A stretch of DNA of 39,655 nucleotides. Origin: a virus. The stretch is from the IMG/VR virus record IMGVR_UViG_3300050821_010685, positions 1-39,655 of that record; one strand, 5' to 3'. Made by a program: the position numbers and the translations under genes. A model generated the notes under the pieces. That model made no database searches. It saw only the letters and a list, made by a program, of their open reading frames with translations, and had not been told where the DNA came from. Shown here one piece after another: positions 13,140 through 22,481 of this stretch. Position 1 is the first letter of the stretch. Each line of letters starts with the position of its first letter.

Positions 13140-13907
13140 TTAACCGTTATAATACTCTTCCACAACAATCAATCCATCCGCGCCATTAGCTCCTGCAAAA
13201 TTAGATGTGGTAAGGGTAATTGCTCCTGAGGCACCTCCACCCGGAAAATTGCCTGCCAAACCTGCGTTACTTCCACCTCTTCCACGGGTGGTTCCACCAC
13301 CACCCGGTGAAGCACCACCGTATCCACCTAAATTTGCTGTTATACTCAACACCAAACCATTCCCGCCTGCGCCTCCGTTGCTATTGATAGTACCGCCTGA
13401 TGCTGAACCGCCATTAGAAGATAAACCAACGCTCGAGGATAGAGAGGCAGTAGCACCGTTTCCAAGAATTCCACCGCCAGCGCTTAAAGTATTAAAAGTA
13501 CTTGCGCCACCAGTTGATCCGTTATTATTTCCTGCTGCACCACCTGTCCCGCCACTTCCTACACTATACGAATAGCCCGCACCAGAAGGGCTTGTAATAA
13601 TCGTTTCGCAATAAGCACCGCCTCCACCACCGCCAGCAGCGCCCGCGCTTGCTGCAGCGCCAGCCACGCCTCCAGATCCGCCACCCGCTCCCCACAGCCT
13701 AACTCTGATATGCGTGCAGTTAGCCGGCGGCGGATATGTCCCTGAAGTCCCTGCTGCTAACGATGTCATGGTCACTTTCGTAATATTTCCCAATACCGTG
13801 CTGGACAACGTATTCGTGCTCGTTAACGAAGTAGAACTATCTGTCACTACTAAATTAGACGCAGATAGATTTACCGATAAACCAACTAAATTCGTGTGTC
13901 CACTCAT
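13140..13907 (-). CDS. short fibre with Gly-rich tip domain (255 aa)
   Basis: It consists of the short common N-terminus (TNLVGLSVN), a linker and the Gly-rich tip only: SSTVLGNITKVTMTS, THIRVRLWGAGGGSGG, ending GLIVVEEYYNG. It corresponds to the last 240 residues of the 632-residue fibre and looks like a partial duplication without the shaft. Sequence between the fixed ends has drifted, mainly in the Gly-rich loops, where receptor contacts would lie. It may offer a second receptor specificity. Confidence 0.8.
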   Translation of the reverse strand: MSGHTNLVGLSVNLSASNLVVTDSSTSLTSTNTLSSTVLGNITKVTMTSLAAGTSGTYPPPANCTHIRVRLWGAGGGSGGVAGAAASAGAAGGGGGGAYCETIITSPSGAGYSYSVGSGGTGGAAGNNNGSTGGASTFNTLSAGGGILGNGATASLSSSVGLSSNGGSASGGTINSNGGAGGNGLVLSITANLGGYGGASPGGGGTTRGRGGSNAGLAGNFPGGGASGAITLTTSNFAGANGADGLIVVEEYYNG

Positions 13908-13912
13908 TTATT

Positions 13913-14746
13913 TTAATTCCACGCTAATGCGCCTGCGGAGAATAAGGACAACGTTGTATTAGCAGTCCCACAAATTAAATCTGCGCAATCTGTCGATACT
14001 CCAGAATCAATAAAGCCGCTTGTACCAACTGTCGTTGTACCAGTGGATGCACCGCCGCCCGTAGTGAAAATTATCGATTGACTGGCATTTTGAGCCACTT
14101 TCCAACCACCGGCACCAGAACCAACAATTCGGAATACATGTCCTACTCCAATCGTTGTGGGTAATGTTAATGTTACAAGTGATGCATTGTTAGCTACGTA
14201 AATATTAATAGGGGCATTATCGACCATAGTTGCCGTTGTCCCAGTTACGTTCGTTACCGAAACACCATTACTGGAAACAGTAGCCAAGGTACCACTGGTG
14301 GGCAACGTTACGTTGGTTGTTCCTGTGGTTGTTAAAGTTAGACTATTAGCGCCAGAAGTAGCAAAATTGCCGGCTAGCGTAATTGTATTAGCTCCATTAT
14401 TAATTCCAGTACCACCATAAGTTCCTGTTATGATAGTGCCATTCCATGTTCCAGTTGTAATGGTTCCAATAGAAGATAGACTGGATAAAGTTGTAACCGC
14501 AGTATTTACTAAAGTACCAGTGGTAGGCAGAGTAACGTTTGTTGAACCAGTCGTTGTTAAAGTAAGTGCGTTTGCTCCACTAGTAGAGAAGGAACCTGCT
14601 GTGTTTATATTTCCTCCAAGGCTTATAGTAAAACTATTACTAATCCCTGTGCCTCCATTGGTAGATAATAGAGGATTCGACGAATTGATCACCAATCCAA
14701 TACTATTTGTAACGCCTCCTGCTAATAGCTTATGTACATTTGACAT
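13913..14746 (-). CDS. tail fibre protein with internal repeat (277 aa)
   Basis: The N-terminus (TNSIGLVINSSNPLLSTNGG) is the shared fibre module. Two copies of a unit of about 75 residues follow, each with TSGAN-LTLTTTG-TNVTLPT-GTL, at about 55-82 and 128-155. The C-terminal third (THxVFRIVGSGAGGWKVAQ-like: GHVFRIVGSGAGGWKVAQ) recalls the beta domain found at the end of many fibre proteins; the 507-residue protein has a similar end (IEIIGTGTANWIIVP). AGGAG precedes the ATG. Confidence 0.75.
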   Translation of the reverse strand: MSNVHKLLAGGVTNSIGLVINSSNPLLSTNGGTGISNSFTISLGGNINTAGSFSTSGANALTLTTTGSTNVTLPTTGTLVNTAVTTLSSLSSIGTITTGTWNGTIITGTYGGTGINNGANTITLAGNFATSGANSLTLTTTGTTNVTLPTSGTLATVSSNGVSVTNVTGTTATMVDNAPINIYVANNASLVTLTLPTTIGVGHVFRIVGSGAGGWKVAQNASQSIIFTTGGGASTGTTTVGTSGFIDSGVSTDCADLICGTANTTLSLFSAGALAWN

Positions 14747-14767
14747 TTTTTCGCTCCTGTATTTAAA

Positions 14768-16291
14768 TTAAGTTAAAGTAATCTGCATACCATTACTGAA
14801 TTCCAAATTGAATTCCCCGCTACCGTCCCCTGGATATAAAATTCTTAAATTGTCATTTGGAGTTCCTGACTGAACAGAAGTATTTGCGGTTAATCCATTG
14901 AATTCCATATATTGCCCCACAGAAAATGGGACAATAATCCAATTAGCGGTTCCAGTTCCGATGATCTCAATGCGGCCCGCAATAGAACTGGTTGCAGGTA
15001 ATGTAAAAGTTACTGTTGAGCCTCCTTTTACAAAATAAACTGTATTCATCGACATTTGTTGAGTGGTTCCAGTAACAACTACGTAAGATAATTGATTGGC
15101 TACTATTTGCGCAACTGAAGTGCCAGAATCTTGAAGTAGACCGCCTGTAGTAGAAAAAGAAGGAATGTTTCCAACTGTTATAGAACCAGTGACATTTTGA
15201 TAAGTAGCCCCACCGTTTTGACTTAGATAAAGATTATTAGTGCCTTGAGCCAACGCATCAGTAGAGGGCAGACTTGCGACAGTCGTATCCACTAATGTTC
15301 CATTAAAAAAGAAAGCAGAAAGAGGTTGTGAAGCTGTATCGCACGTAACAGATAGATAAGCGTAATCATTGGTTCCTAAATCAATTTCCCCAGAAATGCT
15401 AATAGGTTTAAATCCGCTAGCACTAGCCGTGGTTGGGATAGTTATATTATTTCTGAAAGAAGTAAATACTAAAGGACCACCATTTCGTTGAATGGCAATA
15501 CAAAATGTATAAGTTTGACCACTGACAAGAGAGGGACCAATACCAAGATCGTAGGACAATATACACCATCTAGTTCCACCAGCAGTATTAGTAATAATTG
15601 GAGTAGAATTTCCATTTATAGTTGCTAGAGAAATAGCAACTCCATCTTGATGTATGGCTGTGAAACTCATAGGATTGACAGCAATGGCAGTAAAAGAAGT
15701 GGTTGAAGGCGTAAAAAAAGTACCATTTTGCATAGCAGTGAATGAACCATTAACTTGACTAGTGGTACCACTTCCGCCACTAGATGAAAAAGTTACAGTG
15801 CCATCGCCATTATTGACAATGGTCATATTCGTTCCCTGAATAATATTGTCAATTGCTAATAAACGTTGCACATCAGTTCCATCCCAAAAAGTAGGGACAT
15901 TATAAGTAGTGTTATACCAACATAAACCAGTATCAGAACTGCCAAGCGGAACGCCTATTAAGGTATTTTCCTGTGACGTCGTCAAAGACGGTAAAGGTCT
16001 TGCACCTTTTGTCGTTGTTGTTGTTTGAAAAATAGAATTAGGATCAGTCCCAAAGATATTAAATTGGTTCCCTGATCCATCGCTAAAATTAATAGAGCCT
16101 GTTATTTGCGGTGAACTAGAAACATTATAAGCACTTTGTAAGGTGATTTTTCCTTGTACATAAGTACTTAGCGCTGAAAAAGTTTGTTTCGCATCCGATC
16201 CTGATTGCGTAACCGGGAAAATATCTGCATCTTGAGCCGGTCCAGCAGGAGGTAACGCAGGAAAAGTAATAGTTGAATTTAGTTTAGTCAT
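14768..16291 (-). CDS. tail fibre/structural protein (507 aa)
   Basis: The N-terminus ALPPAGPAQDADIFPVTQSG ... KQTFSALSTYV is a pattern seen at the head-proximal ends of phage fibres. A predicted beta domain in the middle (about 180-330) reads like a jelly-roll with FTAI repeats. One DSG unit (GNIPSFSTTGGLLQDSG) is shared with the 272-residue protein, and the C-terminus resembles that of the 277-residue protein. Probably an adaptor or fibre between the tail and the tip proteins. Confidence 0.75.
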   Translation of the reverse strand: MTKLNSTITFPALPPAGPAQDADIFPVTQSGSDAKQTFSALSTYVQGKITLQSAYNVSSSPQITGSINFSDGSGNQFNIFGTDPNSIFQTTTTTKGARPLPSLTTSQENTLIGVPLGSSDTGLCWYNTTYNVPTFWDGTDVQRLLAIDNIIQGTNMTIVNNGDGTVTFSSSGGSGTTSQVNGSFTAMQNGTFFTPSTTSFTAIAVNPMSFTAIHQDGVAISLATINGNSTPIITNTAGGTRWCILSYDLGIGPSLVSGQTYTFCIAIQRNGGPLVFTSFRNNITIPTTASASGFKPISISGEIDLGTNDYAYLSVTCDTASQPLSAFFFNGTLVDTTVASLPSTDALAQGTNNLYLSQNGGATYQNVTGSITVGNIPSFSTTGGLLQDSGTSVAQIVANQLSYVVVTGTTQQMSMNTVYFVKGGSTVTFTLPATSSIAGRIEIIGTGTANWIIVPFSVGQYMEFNGLTANTSVQSGTPNDNLRILYPGDGSGEFNLEFSNGMQITLT

Positions 16292-16294
16292 ATT

Positions 16295-16465
16295 TTAACT
16301 CCGAACATAGAACGCCCCACTTTCATTAACGTAATTAACTGTATTGTCTTGAGATTCCACATAATAAGATTCACTACTAGGAGGCAAAGGCATTGCATTA
16401 TTAAAAAATTCACAAAAAAGATTTTCTCCCAAAGGCAATCCGATTGGATTAAGAAGATCACTCAC
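16295..16465 (-). CDS. small tail-region protein (56 aa), GTG start
   Basis: The start is GTG at 16465, overlapping the upstream stop as GTGA, with AGGAG 7 bases before it; the ATG further upstream lies deep in the neighbour and has no SD. The product (VSDLLNPIGLPLGENLFCEFF...) has no recognised family. It is tightly embedded between two structural genes, so a virion or assembly role is likely. Confidence 0.6.
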   Translation of the reverse strand: MSDLLNPIGLPLGENLFCEFFNNAMPLPPSSESYYVESQDNTVNYVNESGAFYVRS

Positions 16466-16839
16466 GTTGGTTCTCCTACATAAAATCCAACTTGCACCCA
16501 ATCCGATGGATTTGGAGAAAAGAAATGTAAATACTGCTGGATATTGTTATCATCATATTGCTGTATTTGCGCGCTCGGTGCATTAATCCGTGCATAGGTC
16601 TGTGTAAAAGAAGAAGAAGGAGCAGAAATAGTTTGCCCTACTGGTCCTATAGCAATTGCGACAGTTGCGCCAGCAGAAAAACTGAAAATTGCTCCATTGA
16701 CTTCACCAGGAATCGCCAATGCAACATCGGTAGACTGAGGTAAGGCGATCCATTTTCCAATGCTCGGAAAAGGTGGTGCATAATAGACCAATCCGTTTAA
16801 TGATTTTCCCAGAGTTAAGTTGATGTTAATGCTTTGCAT
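16462..16839 (-). CDS. structural protein (125 aa)
   Basis: Beta-rich protein (LTLGKSLNGLVYYAPPFP, later FSAGATVAIAIGP) ending with aromatic residues (DWVQVGFYVGEPT). AGGAA precedes the ATG and the stop overlaps the next gene's GTG. It sits directly after the 675-residue tail protein and may be its partner. No family recognised. Confidence 0.65.
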   Translation of the reverse strand: MQSININLTLGKSLNGLVYYAPPFPSIGKWIALPQSTDVALAIPGEVNGAIFSFSAGATVAIAIGPVGQTISAPSSSFTQTYARINAPSAQIQQYDDNNIQQYLHFFSPNPSDWVQVGFYVGEPT

Positions 16840-16847
16840 AGGGGTTC

Positions 16848-18860
16848 CTAGTATTTGATTAGAGGGTTAAAGTAAAGATTTGAAGGATAGTTATCTCCAA
16901 GAGTAACGTTCGCATTAATTACAAGTCCGGTTTGACCTGTCCCGGTATTCGCTATTCCAACTACGCTTCCGGTTCCGCCACTGCTGTTATATGATGCAAC
17001 GCCCCCATGCTCATGTTCCGCAATAGCCCACGCTTGGAAAGACCCAACATTATCTCCTGTGGCACCGCTATGATTAAAACCACTGCCTAGCCGAATCCCA
17101 GGAAAAGGATCATGACCGCTTCCATTGTTCCACCCTCGGATGAAATATCCATATAAAAATGGAACTTGAAATAATCCGTTTGCTTGATTGATAAGGGCGG
17201 TTGCGATATCGGTAGCTGTATTAGAGCTTAACAGTGGAATTTCAACAGCAACGTCAAAAGTAACACTTGGTATAGTGCCTATTCCGTCAATGGTAAACCA
17301 AAACATCTGAACAAATTGGGGGCCTGTTGTATTTACCAATAAGCGATAATATGAACCCGCTGTCATGGCAGAAGCAGCTATAGTTTGAACATAGACAACT
17401 TGATTAGTACCAATAGTTCCTGCAGTATGAACCGTAATTGTAAAGCCAGAAGTACCCGCATCCGGCGCAGGCATAACTTCATCATTTCTATTGTAGGTGT
17501 GACTCATCGTCGTAGTATTTACGCTAGCGTTGATAAAACCGTTCTGACCTGTTCCATAGTTATAGGAAATTGCTTGGAATAGAGGGATATATGCCGTTAC
17601 ACTTCCGCCCGCATTGACAGCATATGAACTTCCATTCTCTTCGAGATAACCAACTGGAAGACCACTACCGCCATACCAAATATGCGTTCCTGGTGGAACT
17701 GGATCACTGTAGACAAAGCTCAGCTCAGAAACGCCGTGACGCGTGACAGTTTGCAATTGAACAAATTTATTACTATCACTGCCGTCATAAGCTGGGATTG
17801 CAAAAGAAGCGGGAATCCAAAATGATTTGTCCTGTTCTGGACTTACTGGCGGATAAAATAAATTAGTGAATGTACCAGCAGCAAAGATCATATCCGTAAA
17901 TGCGATATTGACAGCAGCGCCAGTATCTAAGCGCAATGCAATTTGTAAGTAATCATCATCATTTGGCCCTAATGTCTGACCAACAGTAACGGGCATTGTG
18001 AAAGGGACATTGTAGATTGCATAGCTCGTAGGGGTGATGACTAAATTAGCTAGAACAGTCTCAACCATCGGTGAGCCACCTGTTCCAAAATTCTGGCGTA
18101 CTAGTAAAGTAACATTAACTGGTGCGCCGATAGTAGAAAGAGCAGAAAATTGTATAACCCCTATTTGACCCTGCATAAAGTTAACGTCAGTAATGGTATT
18201 GCAAAGATCTTTTCTACTTTCCGCCGCCATAGGAACAGTACATTGAATTTGACAAGCATACCTAGGATTAGCGTCAGGATTATTAGTTGGAGAATCAAAC
18301 CTAGGGAAAGTAACAAAATTAGTAGATGTAAAATCGCTATCTAGTTCAAAAGTCCAATTACCATAGGCAATAGGGGTAATTGCCTGTACAATTGCACCGT
18401 TGTTAGCAACGTTTAAGTGACCTAAGAACTGACCATCCGGCAAAAAGTTATCTGTTAATGTGATTGCATTTCCGCCCTGTTGATTAACGGTTGGATAATG
18501 GTCCCTACTAAACTGGAAAACGCCATCACTGTTGTAAACCTGAATAAAATACAAATCTATGTTGCCATCTGCGTCATATGGGTTATAATAGGGTATGATG
18601 TCTTGGTTATTGGTAGGATCGATAAATGTACCAATACTGGATAGAATCAAAGGATTTGGTAATTCTGTGAAAATCGGATTATCTGGTGGACCGCTAATGG
18701 TATAGATTGGTTTTGGAACAGTATGATCATCGTCTCTCCAGAAATAAACTTTACCAAATGCCAATGGCAGACCAGTTACTTTGTCTACCAACTGTTGTTG
18801 GATAGACGGTGCAATCGTAAATTGATTGGCAGGGATAACGGCGTTAACTAAACATGACAT
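16848..18860 (-). CDS. tailspike/tail fibre with P22-like head-binding region
   Basis: The first 120 residues follow the layout of the P22 tailspike head-binding domain: GKVYFWRDDDH-PKPIY, then ELPNPLILSSIGTF and YYNPYDADGNIDLYFIQVYNSDG. The middle is a beta-rich domain (about 150-340), the end (about 560-670) has GFNHSGATGDNVGSFQAWAIAEHEHGG and TGTGQTGLVIN, a pattern of collar-type fibre tips. It lies where gene 9 stands in P22. The ATG at 18860 (MSCLVNAV) is chosen for the GGGGG 8 bases upstream; an in-frame ATG at 18875 has no SD. No endorhamnosidase-type catalytic motif is recognised. Confidence 0.75.
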   Translation of the reverse strand: MSCLVNAVIPANQFTIAPSIQQQLVDKVTGLPLAFGKVYFWRDDDHTVPKPIYTISGPPDNPIFTELPNPLILSSIGTFIDPTNNQDIIPYYNPYDADGNIDLYFIQVYNSDGVFQFSRDHYPTVNQQGGNAITLTDNFLPDGQFLGHLNVANNGAIVQAITPIAYGNWTFELDSDFTSTNFVTFPRFDSPTNNPDANPRYACQIQCTVPMAAESRKDLCNTITDVNFMQGQIGVIQFSALSTIGAPVNVTLLVRQNFGTGGSPMVETVLANLVITPTSYAIYNVPFTMPVTVGQTLGPNDDDYLQIALRLDTGAAVNIAFTDMIFAAGTFTNLFYPPVSPEQDKSFWIPASFAIPAYDGSDSNKFVQLQTVTRHGVSELSFVYSDPVPPGTHIWYGGSGLPVGYLEENGSSYAVNAGGSVTAYIPLFQAISYNYGTGQNGFINASVNTTTMSHTYNRNDEVMPAPDAGTSGFTITVHTAGTIGTNQVVYVQTIAASAMTAGSYYRLLVNTTGPQFVQMFWFTIDGIGTIPSVTFDVAVEIPLLSSNTATDIATALINQANGLFQVPFLYGYFIRGWNNGSGHDPFPGIRLGSGFNHSGATGDNVGSFQAWAIAEHEHGGVASYNSSGGTGSVVGIANTGTGQTGLVINANVTLGDNYPSNLYFNPLIKY

Positions 18861-18873
18861 AAGGAGAGCCCCC

Positions 18874-18942
18874 ATGGATTTTTTTGTTGCTTTTGTATTC
18901 TGTAGCTTATTTTTTGCTGCAGGTTCATTGTTAGGGCTTTAA
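18874..18942 (+). CDS. possible 22-aa hydrophobic peptide
   Basis: On the strand opposite to the late operon, ATG at 18874 follows AAGGAGA with good spacing and opens 22 codons for an almost wholly hydrophobic peptide (MDFFVAFVFCSLFFAAGSLL, then GL). It ends one base before the end of the 679-residue gene on the other strand and exactly fills the gap between two late genes. No promoter is seen. It may be chance. Confidence 0.25.
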   Translation: MDFFVAFVFCSLFFAAGSLLGL

Positions 18943-20982
18943 TCACTGTTGACCTCCAGTAATAAGTTGGTACAACATATTGGTTAGCGTAGCCGGATGA
19001 GCTGACATTTTAGGAACTGGTTTTGCAGACATCTGCAATCCTTTTCTGTACACATTTCTGGACAAGGGACTTGTCAAATAACGAGTAGCTATATTTCCTG
19101 CGCCCCCTATTCCGCCAACTGCTAATGGATACGCTAGTGGTGCTGGAATTCCTAATGCAGATAGACCATGTCCTAATCCCGCTGCCGCCGCTCCTGCAGT
19201 GCCACTTACGACTAATGGTGCGTGGACAAATCCTGTTTTTGGATTGACCATTTGATTGATATCGAGACCAACCAATTTTCTAGTTTTTAAAGATCTATTA
19301 AGTTTTTGTCTTTGATCTGGAGAAAACATTAATTTTTTGCTATCTTTTCCCAATTTTTTGTAAATGCTCAAAACTGCATCACTTTGATGGATATCTGATC
19401 CTTCTAATTCTTTTAATCCTTTAGTAAGAAATTCATGAGCTAATTGTTTTCGATAAGGGGGATCTAAGTTTTCTAATACAGCTCTTACTTTTTCAGGTTG
19501 ATCATAAGCGCCTGTTTTAACAAAATCTGCAATTACATTATCTTTATTTGCTACTCCTTCAGCATGGGCTCGTAATGATTTGTTCTTAAGAATAGGGGCT
19601 ATTTTGGTTTTATAATGTTGATCCGCAATAGATTGCGCTTTTGCTAATTCTTCGTTTCCAGGCTGAGCCAATGTATTTTTTGCATCTGTATTAAGAGAAG
19701 ATGCCAATCTTTTAAATATTTTCTTCTCATAACGATTCCCATTCGCACGCGCTTGCTCAGCCAGATCATTATATGCCTGCTTATCAAAATTAATCTCTTC
19801 AAAAGGAATTTCTTCTCCTTTGGCCGCTGATTTTAATTCTTTTAAAGCTTCCGGAGAAAGACGACTATATCCTTTACGTGATTTAGTAATATTATCTTTT
19901 TCAAGAATATTTTGAGCTTCACTTTTCAATAAGGATGGATTAGTAGCGGTCTTATTTTCTTTTGCAATGCGATCACGTTCCCTATAAAGTTTGGTGCTAA
20001 TAGTTTCATTTTTTTTAAAATTATCAGCAATGTTTGAAGATATTTTTTGTATTTTTGTTTCCTGGGGGATAGGTTCAAGAGCATTATTATTTTCTCCAGT
20101 TAATCGATATCTGGGTTTTTCTTCAGGAATTACATTTAATTCATGCAAGACATCCCCAACATCCTTATCTAACATTTCTCCTACCTGGATATTTTTTTGT
20201 GACATTCCTGAAAAAGGCAGATTAGACAGGAAATTCGATTCGAACTTGTTAACCATTGGCGCTTTACTCAACTTCCCGATACTGACCGGCTTGTCACCGG
20301 CAGCCCGAACATTAGCCTCAAATTCTTCTGGCGTTGCTTTCCCACCCATTTTAAGTGCAGTTCCAATTCCACGTGGAACATGCAACAATGCTGTTATAGC
20401 GCCCGCGCCTGCAGACGGAGCTAGACCTTGTATATAAGCATCCGATAATGATTGATCTGGATTAAAGACTGGGGCTAAAGCCTCTGATGTTAGGGCTGAT
20501 TTACCAGTTTGAGCTAATACACCGCCTTCTCCTAATGGCATCCCCATAAGAGGCAATGTTTGACCTGCTGCATATCCAATTTGGCCTTCGGGAGTAGATG
20601 CTACTTGTGGAGAATATAATCTGCTTATGCCTGTATTAACATCTGATCCTGCCGTTTCTTGAAGTGGTTTAATAGGAACTCCTAACGCCCTCAATCCTTT
20701 TGCTTGAAGCTCACCAATTCCTTGTCCTAGCTTAAGAACTCCTGCTAAACTCCCTCTGCCAATATTGGACAATTCTCCAGGAACATCTTTTGCACTTTGC
20801 TCATTCAAACCCGCATAGATAGAACGATGCATTTTATCCATGTCGGATTTTTTTAATTGCCACAATAAATTCTTTTGTTCTTGATCAGACAATCCCGCAG
20901 AAGATGAATTTTTGGCTTCTTCAGCATCATGTTGATCGAGCTGTGCTAATAATCTTCTTTCTTCTGCCGCGCTAATAGCCAT
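18943..20982 (-). CDS. ejection / DNA transfer protein (679 aa), P22 gp16 position
   Basis: Third of three successive proteins where P22 has gp7, gp20 and gp16, the proteins ejected with the DNA. The N-terminus is charged and helical (MAISAAEERRLLAQLDQHD). Ala/Gly-rich stretches around 80-210 and 590-650 (AGTAGAAAAGLGHGLSALG-like; VVSGTAGAAAAGLGHG) could insert into membranes. The central 300-550 is a charged helical region. No lytic transglycosylase motif was seen. GGAGG precedes the ATG, which shares a base with the upstream stop (TAATG). Assigned by order and composition. Confidence 0.65.
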   Translation of the reverse strand: MAISAAEERRLLAQLDQHDAEEAKNSSSAGLSDQEQKNLLWQLKKSDMDKMHRSIYAGLNEQSAKDVPGELSNIGRGSLAGVLKLGQGIGELQAKGLRALGVPIKPLQETAGSDVNTGISRLYSPQVASTPEGQIGYAAGQTLPLMGMPLGEGGVLAQTGKSALTSEALAPVFNPDQSLSDAYIQGLAPSAGAGAITALLHVPRGIGTALKMGGKATPEEFEANVRAAGDKPVSIGKLSKAPMVNKFESNFLSNLPFSGMSQKNIQVGEMLDKDVGDVLHELNVIPEEKPRYRLTGENNNALEPIPQETKIQKISSNIADNFKKNETISTKLYRERDRIAKENKTATNPSLLKSEAQNILEKDNITKSRKGYSRLSPEALKELKSAAKGEEIPFEEINFDKQAYNDLAEQARANGNRYEKKIFKRLASSLNTDAKNTLAQPGNEELAKAQSIADQHYKTKIAPILKNKSLRAHAEGVANKDNVIADFVKTGAYDQPEKVRAVLENLDPPYRKQLAHEFLTKGLKELEGSDIHQSDAVLSIYKKLGKDSKKLMFSPDQRQKLNRSLKTRKLVGLDINQMVNPKTGFVHAPLVVSGTAGAAAAGLGHGLSALGIPAPLAYPLAVGGIGGAGNIATRYLTSPLSRNVYRKGLQMSAKPVPKMSAHPATLTNMLYQLITGGQQ

Positions 20983-22481
20983 TATTGGCCTCCAGAGACA
21001 ACCGTTAATCGACCATTAGCATCACGTGTGTACCATTTTCCGTCGGAGCCTTGAATTGCTTTAGATCCACCAATACGTTGAATATTCGACCCATTGATCT
21101 GATTAGTGAATGCATCTCCAACTTTATTTTTATTAGATAAAGCGCCCTCAATAATGTCTGGTGGTTTTTCTGGAAATTTATACACTTGATAGACAGGCTG
21201 AGCAGTTTGTGCAATGGATCTTTCTTCTGCATCTGCTAAACGATAAGCCGCTAGCCAATCTTTAGTGGCCGCATCAGGGTCTTGATGCCACGCGTCTTGA
21301 TTACTAGAAATATTGATAAATTTACCGCCAGATTCTAATCCAAGCTCAGAGGTAGGAAGACCTTCTAATAACTTCATGCCTCCACCCAATATCAGAGGTA
21401 ATCTATTTTTAGCATTGTTATATTCAACCATTTCCCCTGGAGAGAGCTTAGATTTTACATACGCTTCACTCTTTCCGAGCATGGATTGATATTTAGATAA
21501 GATATTGAGTTCATTCTGAACTTCAGGACTATACATAAAACTAGATAAAGCAACTGCTCCGGATAATCTATTTTGCGCCTGCGGAGTTGTAGCTGCCTTG
21601 TTCGCAGCCATCATACTCAGCATCTTTGATCTCTGATCAGGTGTAAATTGAGGCTGCTGTCCTCCTACAACAATTTGCGGATCTCCAGTATCTGGATTGA
21701 TCCATTCTGGCATTTGGGATTTCTGACCTTGCTGTTGTAATGCTGCTGGATTAAATTGAGATGCTTGGGATGCGGGCATTAAAGATGCGCTGCCTTGAGT
21801 TGGCATCTGTTGAGGTTCAATTATATTTCCATTTTCATCAGTTTCAGGAACAGGGACGGAACCACCTTGGAATGATTGTTTCAATGCCTGTATTTGCTGT
21901 GGAGATAATTGCTGCGCATTTGGTTGTTGTGTCGGAAACGTTGGTTGTTGAGCCCCGGGTTGTTGTTGTCCAATCGAAAATCCATGAGACTGTAAAAATT
22001 CTGGAGTTAATACATTCATGTTGGAATTTTGTTGAGATGGATTTGTCAATTGACCTACTGTTTCATTCAACATGCGGTTATAAAGTTCAGAATTGTCAGC
22101 AATCCAGGCATCTCTTGCAGCAGGAGGAAGGGTTTGTAATTGTCTATTTAATGTCCAGGCCCATCCTCTTTGTTGCTGCATTCTTTTGTCCATATTTAAT
22201 GAATTCAAAGAATTTTGTAAAGATACAGCCGTATTAACTGGCATTAATTCAGTTTGCATTTGACGCTGATTAATCTGAGATTGTATATCCGGCGTATAAA
22301 ATTGATTCGCCAATTGTTTAGCTTGTAAATCAGCCTGCATTTGCTGTTGCTGCATCTTCTTCATTTGAGGTATCGCAAATGCGTTCAGTAATTGCGTATA
22401 CGTATCCGCACCTTGGCCTAATCCGCTTAAGAAAGGGGATTGGTTTGGGATGCCTGCATCTGATAAATTTGGACTAAACAT
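20982..22481 (-). CDS. ejection-type protein (499 aa), Gln-rich
   Basis: Very Gln-rich N-terminal half with long helical runs (KKMQQQQMQADLQAKQLA at about 40-58; LSPQQIQALKQSF later) and Pro/Gln-rich linkers, then a more compact C-terminal part ending DGKWYTRDANGRLTVVSG. Composition and place fit P22 gp20-like ejection proteins. The start shares one base with the upstream stop (TAATG) and the stop with the next start, so three genes are coupled. Confidence 0.65.
   Translation of the reverse strand: MFSPNLSDAGIPNQSPFLSGLGQGADTYTQLLNAFAIPQMKKMQQQQMQADLQAKQLANQFYTPDIQSQINQRQMQTELMPVNTAVSLQNSLNSLNMDKRMQQQRGWAWTLNRQLQTLPPAARDAWIADNSELYNRMLNETVGQLTNPSQQNSNMNVLTPEFLQSHGFSIGQQQPGAQQPTFPTQQPNAQQLSPQQIQALKQSFQGGSVPVPETDENGNIIEPQQMPTQGSASLMPASQASQFNPAALQQQGQKSQMPEWINPDTGDPQIVVGGQQPQFTPDQRSKMLSMMAANKAATTPQAQNRLSGAVALSSFMYSPEVQNELNILSKYQSMLGKSEAYVKSKLSPGEMVEYNNAKNRLPLILGGGMKLLEGLPTSELGLESGGKFINISSNQDAWHQDPDAATKDWLAAYRLADAEERSIAQTAQPVYQVYKFPEKPPDIIEGALSNKNKVGDAFTNQINGSNIQRIGGSKAIQGSDGKWYTRDANGRLTVVSGGQ

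Noticed and set aside
16466-16501. Upstream ATG start for the small gene at 16295
   Set aside because: It would give a 36-base overlap without an SD; the GTG at 16465 has AGGAG and a GTGA overlap.
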